From a virus: a DNA stretch of 64,000 nucleotides. The position numbers and the translations under genes were made by a program. The notes beneath the pieces are model-generated. The model searched no databases, was not told the DNA's origin, and saw only the letters and a program-made list of their open reading frames with translations. The stretch lies in the IMG/VR virus record IMGVR_UViG_3300018079_000002, positions 1-64,000 of that record. One strand, 5' to 3'. This document shows, piece after piece, positions 10,264-17,819 of this stretch; positions within the stretch are counted from its first letter, which is position 1, and every line of letters begins with the position of its first letter.

Positions 10264-10709
10264 TAGTTAAGCACCTTTATCTTCTTGAGTAAAGCATTCG
10301 CCTGGAGGATAGCCCGTTTGACGAAATTGGCAGGTGCCTGCGCGGAATGACCTTCGTCCAGGCGCTGGATGTAAGGCAGGTTGTTGGATACAAATAAACT
10401 TTGGCCAGCTTTGCGACGGGCAATGACCGCAGCACCAGCTTCGAGGGCAGCACTGGCATTGGCACTCTCACCAATGCCAGCGCCTGAGCCTTTAGGGTGT
10501 GGCTTGTAAGCCTTACGGGTGCCGTTGGCCGGAGACCCTAGGCTGACAATCCAATTGCTCCTGGCCGTGCCAGTGTCCACCGGGGTGGCCAGGACCAGCT
10601 CCCGGTGCAGCACAATGCAGACCTTGCGGGCAACCGTATTCACGTTGCGCTCGACATTACTCGCTCGCCGTTTCATGCGCTTACCAAAACTACGCAAATC
10701 GTTTGCCAT
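10263..10709 (-). CDS. HK97 gp10-like tail/neck completion protein
   Basis: 148 residues. It shows the gp10-like pattern: basic N-terminal helix (KRMKRRASNVERNVNTVARK), the diagnostic ATPVDTGTARSNW motif, and a C-terminal part with LPYIQRLDEGHSAQAPANFV. Family members help complete the tail terminator or neck. Here the gene sits between the tail chaperones and the tape measure rather than beside the other neck genes, which is an uncommon but known arrangement. It overlaps the end of the chaperone frame by 20 bases. Confidence 0.7.
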   Translation of the reverse strand: MANDLRSFGKRMKRRASNVERNVNTVARKVCIVLHRELVLATPVDTGTARSNWIVSLGSPANGTRKAYKPHPKGSGAGIGESANASAALEAGAAVIARRKAGQSLFVSNNLPYIQRLDEGHSAQAPANFVKRAILQANALLKKIKVLN

Positions 10710-11070
10710 GATTTATTAGTGGCTTCTTTTCAGCCACCGGTTTTTCCGTTCGCTTGGATTGATGATTGATGAACGTGTGGTCCATGTGGCGCACGAAGTG
10801 GAACAGGTCATCCACTTGATCGTCGTCAAACTGATAGACTTGCGCATAATCAGCAATAACATTCCACGGTATCGGTGACACCCCGAAACCAACCTGCCTG
10901 CAGGTGCTTAAATCGAAGAACGCACCGTAATACAACTCCAGGCCGGGATGCAGCTCTGGTGCGTGCTGAATTTTCTGCGGGAGAGGAAGTCTCTCCCGCA
11001 TACACTGCACGATGATACGCCTTTCGTCTTCTGGCACCATCTCCAGCGTGTAGAGAAGGCACTCGGTTAG
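10690..11070 (-). CDS. Tail assembly chaperone, downstream frame (gpT part of gpGT) reached by -1 frameshift
   Basis: The frame ending at 10690 is open upstream only to a stop just before the slippery site at 11070-11076. Its first ATG (11040) has no good ribosome-binding sequence, so it is most likely read as an extension of the upstream chaperone. Slipping at A AAA AAC and continuing CTA ACC GAG gives a fusion of about 260 residues, of which 126 come from this frame. The segment SPIPWNVIADYAQVYQFDDD with a nearby FVRHMDH is typical of the T extension of siphophage chaperones placed just before the tape measure gene. The fusion would recruit the tape measure protein while the short form coats it. 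Confidence 0.7.
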   Translation of the reverse strand, partial: LTECLLYTLEMVPEDERRIIVQCMRERLPLPQKIQHAPELHPGLELYYGAFFDLSTCRQVGFGVSPIPWNVIADYAQVYQFDDDQVDDLFHFVRHMDHTFINHQSKRTEKPVAEKKPLINHGKRFA

Positions 11071-11471
11071 TTTTTTGCAGATGCATCACGAATATCTTCG
11101 CGGAATAACGCCATCTTACCAGCTTGGTCCATGATGTCCCGCAGCAGGTCCGGCATTTGTTTGAACAGGGCCAGGCAGTTCTCCTTGGAGAAGTCCAGCT
11201 TCTTGCCGTCCACTTTGATGCCTTCCCAGCCGAGCACCACGCTTTCGGCATAGACTTCGGCCATCAGGTTTTCGGCAGCTTCGTTGTCGAGCATTTCCGA
11301 CTGGATAGCGCGTCGCAACGGACGGCTCTTCTTCTCGAGGCACTTGGCGAACGCTTTGTTAGCGCCACCGGCACGAGCGATGTTGATTTTGAATTCGCCG
11401 TAGTCGAGGACGATTCCTTTCGTCTCCAACTCGGCGTTCGTTTTGAACAGGTTTTGAACGTTTGATGCCAT
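11067..11471 (-). CDS. Tail assembly chaperone, upstream frame (gpG-like)
   Basis: 134 residues, mostly helical and charged, directly after the major tail protein and before the tape measure, which is the position of gpG-type chaperones. Recognisable pieces are VLDYGEFKINIARAGGANKA and the C-terminal FKQMPDLLRDIMDQAGKMAL. The last codons are GCA AAA AAC TAA, so the stop lies immediately after a canonical -1 slippery heptamer. Normal termination yields this short form in excess. The leader before its ATG is A-rich (AAACAAAAACAT) without a clear Shine-Dalgarno sequence. Confidence 0.75.
   Translation of the reverse strand: MASNVQNLFKTNAELETKGIVLDYGEFKINIARAGGANKAFAKCLEKKSRPLRRAIQSEMLDNEAAENLMAEVYAESVVLGWEGIKVDGKKLDFSKENCLALFKQMPDLLRDIMDQAGKMALFREDIRDASAKN
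11070..11076 (-). other. Programmed -1 ribosomal frameshift site (A AAA AAC)
   Basis: On the minus strand the heptamer A AAA AAC spans 11076 to 11070, in phase with the upstream chaperone (GCA AAA AAC TAA). After a one-base backward slip the next codons are CTA ACC GAG TGC, in the frame that continues to 10690. This is the X XXY YYZ form seen in many siphophage G/GT pairs. The -1 frame has a stop just upstream of the site, so entry by slippage here is the only long way into it. Confidence 0.75.
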
Positions 11472-11488
11472 ATGTTTTTGTTTGGTGA

Positions 11489-13369
11489 TTACATGGCCAA
11501 TGTCGGCAGGTAATCCCAGAACACCATGAGCAAAGTGTAGTCCATAGTGCTTGCAATTTTCGCTGCCGTCGCCGCATCCATGCTAAGCGGCAAAGTAACC
11601 GGCTGGTCTTGCTCGATATTCGCACGACCGTCACCCAGGGCAATGAGTGGCAGGTCAATGGCGATACCGGAATTGGCTTTCGCCAAGATCATGTCCAGCG
11701 TGATGTCCGAGTTGTTGCGCACCGCAGCCACCGCAGCGATGTCGCTGAAGTAGGCGGTAAGGTCTCCACTGACCTGGAAGGTGCCAGCCGAAACCGAGAA
11801 AGCACCGAGCACGCCAATGGCTTTGTTCGGATTGACATTGTTGTTGATGTTCAGCGACACGTCCGTGACGAACGCGAACAACGGGGTGGGTGCGCCGTCC
11901 ACCAGCGACACCAGCGACATTTTCACCCGGCTGAAGTCCGAGCTGGTGTTGAAGGCGTCTGCCTCAACGATCGCGGGACGGCTACCGGTCTTGACCCCCT
12001 GGGCCGAAGTGCGCTGCTCATTGTCATTACTGACGAAGGACAAATCACCATTGATCTTGTCCGCCGTCGCGATGCTCAAGGCCAGCTCATTGCAAATGGA
12101 GCCAGTGAGATATTCGCTTTGCAGCGCGTTCGGGAAGTCACTGTCCGGTGCGCCCAGGGTGCGTTCGAGTTGATAGGTGCGCGCCTTGACCAGCGTGCCG
12201 GTCTCGTTCTTGAGCACTCGGCCCAGGAAGACGCGGATGGTCTTGGTCGCACCTGCGTCCGTGACCAGTGTGTTCTGGGTCTTGTCCAGGGTGATGAGAC
12301 TCGCAGTGACCGAGCGCACCCGCACGAAGCAATTGTCCGCCACCGTGGCGAACTGCTCGACCAGCGAGTCACCACCGATGAAGAGCCATTCGCCAGGAAT
12401 GAGACCGAGCTCGGTCAGGTTCTTCGCAGTGGCACCCAAGGTGGGGAAGGCCACGCCACCATTGGTGATGGTCGCATCCGCTGTAGCGAATTGGAAGCCC
12501 ACCACTACGACGGTTGCACCAGCCGCAGGAGTTTCGTCCACCAGGTTTTCGGCCACGGTGATGTCGGCATCGCCACCGGCGAGGGTGCCGCCACCAAAGC
12601 TGGTGTTCGTGCCTGACTCGGTCGTGGTAATGGCGTTACCGCCAGGACCGTCGCGTAGCGCCGTCACGTTCATGTTGCCTGCGTTCGCGGAGGCAGTGAC
12701 CGTGGTATGAGCAAGGGTGCCGGTGCCGTAGTTCGTGCCAGCACCTGCGCCACCGGTGATGGCCAGCACCAGGTTGTCCCGTGACAAGGCTGCGCTCGCA
12801 CCGATTAGCACTTCGTTCGCCGCACCGGTCAGTGCAGTCTTCCAGGTATAGACTTTGCCGTCGAGGGTGACAGTGTCGTTGTTCGCGGGTTGGCCAGCGA
12901 AGGTCAGTAGGCCGGTTGCCTTGACCGAATTGACGGCAGTGATGCGATGCAGGCCGTTGTTCTGAGAATTGGTAAACCCCGTCATGAACGTCAGGCTGTT
13001 GACGAACATACCTTCTGCGTGGTCCAGTTCATATTTATCGGTGGCCGTGGTTACGCCAGAGGCAATGCCTTCGCCCTTGCGCCGCAAATCGGCGAACATG
13101 AATCCCTGGAGCATGTCCTGGAGATTCGATTGGGTCAGGTCCATGTTGAACCCGCCACTGGCATCCAGGTCAGTGACCACACCTTTCTTGCGTTGGCGCG
13201 AGGGATTGATGGGGTTGCGCGAGAGCAGCGTCAGGTTGCCGCCAAAATCATTATAGGAGTTAGGCTCCAGTGGTTTCCAAACCGGTGAACCCGGCAGCAC
13301 GCCAGGAGAGAGCTCTTCGCAATAACGAAGACCAGTTACGTTGCTATCGATTTTGTTTACTTTAGGCAT
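11489..13369 (-). CDS. Major tail tube protein with an inserted glycine-rich domain
   Basis: 626 residues. The N-terminus (LSRNPINPSRQRKKGVVTDL, then DASGGFNMDLTQSNLQDML) and the C-terminal half (ASIATADKINGDLSFVSN-like strands, then VTDVSLNINNNVNPNKAIGV and GTFQVSGDLTAYFSD) form the tail tube fold of large 'phage tail tube' proteins. Between about residues 150 and 280 sits an insertion with ATGLLTFAGQPANNDTVTLD and the repetitive GPGGNAITTTESGTNTSFGG. This kind of beta module recurs in unrelated phage structural proteins and probably decorates the tail surface. The position between tail terminator and chaperones fits. (The first quoted C-terminal string is a paraphrase of strand order; the insertion strings are literal.). 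Confidence 0.8.
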   Translation of the reverse strand: MPKVNKIDSNVTGLRYCEELSPGVLPGSPVWKPLEPNSYNDFGGNLTLLSRNPINPSRQRKKGVVTDLDASGGFNMDLTQSNLQDMLQGFMFADLRRKGEGIASGVTTATDKYELDHAEGMFVNSLTFMTGFTNSQNNGLHRITAVNSVKATGLLTFAGQPANNDTVTLDGKVYTWKTALTGAANEVLIGASAALSRDNLVLAITGGAGAGTNYGTGTLAHTTVTASANAGNMNVTALRDGPGGNAITTTESGTNTSFGGGTLAGGDADITVAENLVDETPAAGATVVVVGFQFATADATITNGGVAFPTLGATAKNLTELGLIPGEWLFIGGDSLVEQFATVADNCFVRVRSVTASLITLDKTQNTLVTDAGATKTIRVFLGRVLKNETGTLVKARTYQLERTLGAPDSDFPNALQSEYLTGSICNELALSIATADKINGDLSFVSNDNEQRTSAQGVKTGSRPAIVEADAFNTSSDFSRVKMSLVSLVDGAPTPLFAFVTDVSLNINNNVNPNKAIGVLGAFSVSAGTFQVSGDLTAYFSDIAAVAAVRNNSDITLDMILAKANSGIAIDLPLIALGDGRANIEQDQPVTLPLSMDAATAAKIASTMDYTLLMVFWDYLPTLAM

Positions 13370-13383
13370 ACAAGGTTTACTTT

Positions 13384-13845
13384 CTATTTAACTTCGTCGT
13401 ATGTGAATTCCACCAGCACATTCGTCTGGTGCCATTCGCCATCTTGCCCGATTTCGTTTGCTCTTACGTTGCGAAACCAAACGCCATTCAAAGTGGCTTT
13501 ACCTTCGAAGGCATCTTGCACGACCTTAGTGAGCGTATCGGATTTCGTCAATCCCGTTCCATAAGGCGTAAAGACCTGGACAGTTAGCACTCCATTTCTG
13601 GTGAAAATCTTTTTACTGGTATTATCGGCCAGCGATGTCTGGCCACTGGTGACGTGCTGCAAGGTGACACGTGCCCAGGGGGAGCCAGAGACCGGCTGCG
13701 CGACTTTGGTGCCAGCGAGACCCTTAACCCCTACCACGGTATCCGGATAGAAGACCAGCACGTCCACCGTTGCGCCATTGGCGAGCCAGGCCGTGCGTAA
13801 GTGGCCGAGAATTCCGTCGCGTGCTTGAGTGATGGTTAGGCTCAT
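13384..13845 (-). CDS. Tail terminator-like protein
   Basis: 153 residues. The N-terminal helix (ITQARDGILGHLRTAWLANG) followed by a beta-rich body (VDVLVFYPDTVVGVKGLAGT, WARVTLQHVTSGQTSLAD, TRNGVLTVQVFTPYGTGLTK) and a C-terminal VLVEFTYDEV matches the plan of tail terminator proteins. These cap the tail tube and join it to the neck. It overlaps the neck gene by four bases (ATGA) and precedes the tail tube gene, the expected order. No residue-level signature is available, so the call leans on fold pattern and synteny. Confidence 0.65.
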   Translation of the reverse strand: MSLTITQARDGILGHLRTAWLANGATVDVLVFYPDTVVGVKGLAGTKVAQPVSGSPWARVTLQHVTSGQTSLADNTSKKIFTRNGVLTVQVFTPYGTGLTKSDTLTKVVQDAFEGKATLNGVWFRNVRANEIGQDGEWHQTNVLVEFTYDEVK

Positions 13846-14915
13846 GGGTAAGTCAGGCCGTTACCGGCATTGTAAATAGCAGCTCGGTCTGCTTCGGTTA
13901 GGTTGCCGGTCCACAATGCTGCTTCGTCGATGACTCCTAAGAATGGTTGAGTGCCGTCCGAAGAACTGCCAATGGTAAAGTCTTCCGGTGCTGCTGTGGG
14001 TAAGAAACCCCCGGTAGTTACTTCACCTACATTGTTGATGCGAATATGGTATTGCAGCAGGCCATCCAGCCAAACCTGGATGAGATTCATTTGACCAACG
14101 ACAATTGGCACGGCAGAAGTAATTCGTGCAAATTGAAAAAGCAGTGAGCTGTAAAAGCTAAGCGCATAGGTGCCTGCAGCGGTCAGCACAATATCCCAGC
14201 CGTCCACCGAACCAGCATTATTCTTGGCTAGCACCGTTCGATCCACTCCCAAGGCTGTTGCCTTGGCCCATACCGCCATTTCAAATGGTGCAACGAAGCC
14301 AAAGGCCGGTGAATTATTCGTAAGTTTTTGGGTGCCAGTAAACGAGGCACCACTGAGAATTTTTCCTGGAGCGATAATGGGTGCCGGTGAAGGTGTCAGG
14401 TGCCTCGCACCAGTGTGGGCGTCTGGCCAGGTTACACCAGCCGGTCCTTCAAGACGATACCAGGCTACCAGGTTTGTTAGCAACGAAGCAGGAAAGATGG
14501 ACGAGGGTATTACACCGGTGGACACTAACAAGAAGATGTAAAGCAGTTTTTTCGTGCCAGGTCGGAGCACTTCCACGTGTATAATCTTAAATAGGGAATT
14601 GGTCTCAACTACTTCGTGGAACGTTTCTAAGTCGAACGTCAGTGCTGAGTCCGAAGCAACTAGCGCCACTGAATCAATCTTGTTGATCATCTCCTCGCCG
14701 GTTACACCCAAACCCATTTTGGCTGCGCTGACTGGATCAACGAACACGGCCTTGGCCTGGACTTCCAGTTCTGCCGGGTTGCGCACATTCTCTGACGCAC
14801 GCCAGGGCTTGGTAGGGTCATCGACCTGAGTGCCCAGGCGACGGAAGGTGACAGTGCGGCCACTCGCCTCAATCAGGCGTTTGGCGGTTGCAGCAAGTTT
14901 CGTATAGTCAGGCAT
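13842..14915 (-). CDS. Neck (head-closure) protein fused to a C-terminal LamG domain
   Basis: 357 residues, two clear parts. Residues 1-130 resemble small head-closure/minor neck proteins: KRLIEASGRTVTFRRLG, AKAVFVDPVSAAKMGLGVTG and ETNSLFKIIHVEVLRPG. The remainder is a concanavalin A-like LamG module: LVAWYRLEGPAGVTWPDAH, MAVWAKATALG, NLIQVWLDGLLQYHIR and the closing VIDEAALWTGNLTEADRAAI. A hydrophobic segment (LLYIFLLVSTGVIPSSIFPA) marks the join. Closure proteins usually stop near 110-130 residues, so the second half is an addition, possibly displayed around the neck like decoration Ig domains (inference). A second LamG module occurs in the distal tail protein. Confidence 0.7.
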   Translation of the reverse strand: MPDYTKLAATAKRLIEASGRTVTFRRLGTQVDDPTKPWRASENVRNPAELEVQAKAVFVDPVSAAKMGLGVTGEEMINKIDSVALVASDSALTFDLETFHEVVETNSLFKIIHVEVLRPGTKKLLYIFLLVSTGVIPSSIFPASLLTNLVAWYRLEGPAGVTWPDAHTGARHLTPSPAPIIAPGKILSGASFTGTQKLTNNSPAFGFVAPFEMAVWAKATALGVDRTVLAKNNAGSVDGWDIVLTAAGTYALSFYSSLLFQFARITSAVPIVVGQMNLIQVWLDGLLQYHIRINNVGEVTTGGFLPTAAPEDFTIGSSSDGTQPFLGVIDEAALWTGNLTEADRAAIYNAGNGLTYP

Positions 14916-14917
14916 AT

Positions 14918-15517
14918 TTAGCCACGGTGCGCATCTCGACTAATTGACGAACCCAGCAGCTCTTCCAGCCACAGGTCCGCCTCTGGGTAAGGTGGAAGGA
15001 ACATCCCGTCCACCAGCGTGCTGCCACTGCTAATACGGGTAGAGGCACTCTGGGTTTCGGCGAACTTTACTTCTTCCTCGATTGGACCAACCTTCTCCTT
15101 TTTACTGATGACCTGCCCTGCAGTCACCGCCGTCGCACCACCAGTGGCATCTCTTGTGGTGAAAGGTAGTGCAGGGTCAGGCGCTAAGATGCCCAGGGTA
15201 TGTGCCCGCAGTGCATACTCTGCGCACGCCTTAACCAACTGCGCGGGCAGGCCATCAAGAATCCATCCGTCTCGGTCCCAGGCGTCGAGGCGTGGCCACT
15301 CCAGCCCCTGGGTCTTCTTAAGACGAAAACCTAAAAACCTTCGTCCGAAACGTTTGTCAATGTAGTCCGAAGCCTTAATCGCCGCAGCCTGGATTTGTGG
15401 ATCAGTAATCGCGGTGATGTCCTTACCACGATCAGTAAAGTGGTCCTTGAATTGCTGCACAGCGATGTAGCTGTTCGCTCCTGCCACTCCGGTGCCTGTT
15501 TCTTGCGTAAAGGGCAT
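14918..15517 (-). CDS. Head-tail adaptor (DnaT-like family)
   Basis: 199 residues. The start (ETGTGVAGANSYIAVQQFKD) followed by IQAAAIKASDYIDKRFGRRF and GLEWPRLDAWDRDGWILDGL is the common pattern of the head-tail connector family labelled 'putative DnaT-like ssDNA-binding protein' in domain databases. Its members are first adaptors bound to the portal. It lies immediately upstream of the neck gene with a two-base gap. The DnaT label is historical and no replication role is implied. Confidence 0.75.
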   Translation of the reverse strand: MPFTQETGTGVAGANSYIAVQQFKDHFTDRGKDITAITDPQIQAAAIKASDYIDKRFGRRFLGFRLKKTQGLEWPRLDAWDRDGWILDGLPAQLVKACAEYALRAHTLGILAPDPALPFTTRDATGGATAVTAGQVISKKEKVGPIEEEVKFAETQSASTRISSGSTLVDGMFLPPYPEADLWLEELLGSSISRDAHRG

Positions 15518-15518
15518 A

Positions 15519-15806
15519 CTATTTCTTTTCGGTTAGGCCGATGATTGGACGCCAATCGTGCTCGACGATGGCCATAGGACCAAAGTTAATTTTCTTCTGG
15601 TAACGGACGCCAAGTGCGTCCTGGGTCAGCAGCCACACGAAGTATCCCTGACCTTGGGATGAATGATAAACCGAAACGCCCACGTCACAGTTGATCTTCC
15701 TTTGGGGCAGCACCTGGACGCGCTGCTGGTCCTGCACCACATGTAATGCAGGCAGCAGGGTTTGCACTTCTGCCTCGATCAGTGCTTTCTTAGCGTTAGG
15801 AATCAT
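15519..15806 (-). CDS. Small neck-region protein, unknown function
   Basis: 95 residues. It starts inside the stop of the upstream structural gene (4-bp overlap) and ends one base before the adaptor gene. The sequence alternates polar and hydrophobic residues (VQVLPQRKINCDVGVSVYHS) as expected for a small beta protein. The order in the operon suggests a head or neck part. I do not recognise the family. Confidence 0.6.
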   Translation of the reverse strand: MIPNAKKALIEAEVQTLLPALHVVQDQQRVQVLPQRKINCDVGVSVYHSSQGQGYFVWLLTQDALGVRYQKKINFGPMAIVEHDWRPIIGLTEKK

Positions 15807-16483
15807 GAGAGTCTGGCTACCGCGATTTCGCTAAGTTCAATGCCAGGAGAACTGGTGTTCCACGAAAGGTTGACCGAGTCGCAAGCACCTGCACCTTCGT
15901 CCATGGCCAGGGCGATGTTCCCCGAAGCTGCATGGTTGGTCAGCACCGGTGTCGCCGCTTCCATTTGCTGGAGGAATACTTCTTTGGAGATATCCGCAGG
16001 TGTGGTATTGACGCTGCGTCGGAAGAAGTTAGCAGTCCAGTTCGGCGAACCCTTGGTGATATCCAGCAAGAAGATAGTGCGGTAGCCAGTGGCCGGGTCT
16101 GCAAAGATATGGCCCACGCTGCCAGACCCAGCCGTGTAGGTGCTGCCCACGCGTCTTACCGCGAAGTGAGACCAGCTATAGCTGGGCGGTGGGCCAGCCA
16201 CACGGGTGGCGGTAACACCGTTCGCATAAACGTCTGGGCCAAGACCAAAGAAGTTGGTGGTGGTTGCGTCGCCGAACAGGTTGGTCAGACCGGAGCAAAC
16301 CCCCAGCCCCCACTTGAGGGAGCCAACATTACCGCCACTGTCTGGCATCGTTTGGCGTAAACCAATACGAATTTTGTTCCAGGTCGTGCCAATGAAGAGC
16401 GTGCGAGCGAGCTGTGAGTTAGACAGGACGAAACGTTTATCGTCCAGGCCACCGATATTTCTAAGTAAGATTGATGTTGCCAT
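15803..16483 (-). CDS. Structural protein of unknown fold, head module
   Basis: 226 residues, low in charged residues and rich in Gly, Ser, Thr and aromatic residues, as for a beta-sandwich virion protein (MATSILLRNIGGLDDKRFVL, DVYANGVTATRVAGPPPSY, and a SSPGIELSEIAVARL end). It lies between the capsid-proximal genes and the neck genes. A capsid-decorating or neck-fibre role would fit, but no family is recognised. Confidence 0.55.
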   Translation of the reverse strand: MATSILLRNIGGLDDKRFVLSNSQLARTLFIGTTWNKIRIGLRQTMPDSGGNVGSLKWGLGVCSGLTNLFGDATTTNFFGLGPDVYANGVTATRVAGPPPSYSWSHFAVRRVGSTYTAGSGSVGHIFADPATGYRTIFLLDITKGSPNWTANFFRRSVNTTPADISKEVFLQQMEAATPVLTNHAASGNIALAMDEGAGACDSVNLSWNTSSPGIELSEIAVARLS

Positions 16484-16489
16484 AAATTC

Positions 16490-16963
16490 TTATACGTCCC
16501 AAGCACCGGACCAGCCCGTGCCACCAGTTTGACCAACAGCATCGGCGCCATCCGCGTAGGCTTCGGCATCGTCTTCGGCTTTAATGCCGGTATAGTTCAC
16601 TGTGTCCTGCCAGGAAAGAAGAAAACCAAAACCGCCATTGAAGACATTAGCTTCGTCAAAGGCCACAATGCCAAGATAGTTTGGTCTATCCACCCAAGGG
16701 CCATTCCAGGCATTACCATTGTCCAGGGGTTCAATAATGGGTGGGTCAGTCGGCTCATACGCTTCGCCTGAGTCGCCGCCACCGTCCAGAATATCTAGCT
16801 CACCAGGATCACCACCGCCTTCTTCGCCTTGATTGTAACGTCGATCACGCATCCAGTCATAGATGGCCGGGTTATTAGCGCCAGAGGCAGCACGCTGAAC
16901 ACGTGCTGCCTCCCCGCGTAATCCACCGTGACCTGGCTGGATTCTGAATGCGCGTTTCGACAT
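16490..16963 (-). CDS. Hypothetical head-region protein
   Basis: 157 residues with a basic first 40 residues (MSKRAFRIQPGHGGLRGEAA) and a very acidic remainder (GDPGELDILDGGGDSGEAYE; VNYTGIKAEDDAEAYADGAD) ending in TGGTGWSGAWDV. Repeated short aromatic blocks suggest beta strands. Gap to the next gene is six bases. Not recognised. Confidence 0.5.
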   Translation of the reverse strand: MSKRAFRIQPGHGGLRGEAARVQRAASGANNPAIYDWMRDRRYNQGEEGGGDPGELDILDGGGDSGEAYEPTDPPIIEPLDNGNAWNGPWVDRPNYLGIVAFDEANVFNGGFGFLLSWQDTVNYTGIKAEDDAEAYADGADAVGQTGGTGWSGAWDV

Positions 16964-16965
16964 GC

Positions 16966-17142
16966 TTAGGTGCCAGTGCTTGGACCCTTGATCACGCCAC
17001 GCATGGTGCCCATCACTTTGGAGCGAGGATCACCCGTGCGCGTGGCACGTGCGTTGATGTTCTTGTTACCGCCAGTGGCCGGACGGCTACGCTGGCTTAC
17101 CGCACGCTGGTGCGCGCCTTGTTTTGTCGTGGTCGAGACCAT
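16966..17142 (-). CDS. Small basic head-region protein (58 aa)
   Basis: A frame of 58 codons from ATG at 17142 to TAA at 16966, two bases before the next start. It translates to a strongly basic, Ser/Thr/Arg-rich peptide (starts MVSTTTKQGAHQRAVSQRSR, includes DPRSKVMGTMRGVIKG) with no acidic cluster. It fills the space between two head genes exactly and has codon use like its neighbours. It may bind DNA or acidic partner proteins such as the adjacent acidic protein at 16490-16963 (inference). Confidence 0.6.
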   Translation of the reverse strand: MVSTTTKQGAHQRAVSQRSRPATGGNKNINARATRTGDPRSKVMGTMRGVIKGPSTGT

Positions 17143-17169
17143 AGTTTGTTCGCTTTCGTTACTGGTTTG

Positions 17170-17757
17170 TTACTGTTGGGGTGGAGCACCATCGCCTTGC
17201 GGCGCAGTGCCTGCGGCAATCTCCCGGCTAAAGCCAGGGATGGCTGCTTCAATTTCTTTTCGCGTGACCTGGCCACCGCCTAACAATTGCTCCACCATCG
17301 TCAGCGAGGGCAAACCCTTCTGCGTCCAGTGAGCATCGTTCTTCGGGTCCAGGTTGTTCAACGCGCCAATCAGGCGCGTGTGTAACCGGGGGTCTTCGTG
17401 TCCGTCCCCCGTGGATAGACTGCCGGTTCCCCCTCCCTGGGTTCCGCCATCTCCTGCGCCGTCATTTGTTTCTTGCGCGGTAAGTCCGGACCCATCCTGT
17501 TCTCCTGCGCCAGATATCGTCTTTGTCTGGTGGCCGAGTGCTGTGGCAGGAACTTGACTTGCATGTAGTTCTCCTTCTTCCGGACTGAGACCCTCCGGGT
17601 AGGCTTGGAAGCAACGACCCAGGTAAGTAATCAGCCCTTCGTTTTGGGCAAAGCTGCCAGGCAAAATAACTTCTCCCTTGGTAAACTGAATGCCACGGAG
17701 ATTCACGGTCTTGCCAGCATAGTGACCGTGAAGAATTAACTTTACTCGTGATGCCAT
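17170..17757 (-). CDS. Capsid-adjacent protein with disordered middle
   Basis: 195 residues. The first 60 (VKLILHGHYAGKTVNLRGIQ, then LITYLGRCFQAYPEGL) look like a compact beta domain. Residues about 65-130 are Gly/Thr/Gln/Asp-rich and probably disordered (GDGGTQGGGTGSLSTGDGHE). The end is helical and Pro/Gln-rich. Located right after the major capsid gene, so a head-associated role is likely. An upstream leader of 62 bases precedes it. Confidence 0.5.
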   Translation of the reverse strand: MASRVKLILHGHYAGKTVNLRGIQFTKGEVILPGSFAQNEGLITYLGRCFQAYPEGLSPEEGELHASQVPATALGHQTKTISGAGEQDGSGLTAQETNDGAGDGGTQGGGTGSLSTGDGHEDPRLHTRLIGALNNLDPKNDAHWTQKGLPSLTMVEQLLGGGQVTRKEIEAAIPGFSREIAAGTAPQGDGAPPQQ

Positions 17758-17819
17758 AGTATGTGTTTGTTTTGGAGTTTAGGGAGCTGGCACCCGCGAA
17801 GGCACCAGCTCCCGACAGT

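Noticed and set aside
11609-12616. Long plus-strand open frame of 335 codons opposite the tail tube gene
   Set aside because: It is fully antisense to a well-supported gene in third-codon phase, has no ribosome-binding site, and is rich in Arg/His/Gly as expected for a shadow frame.
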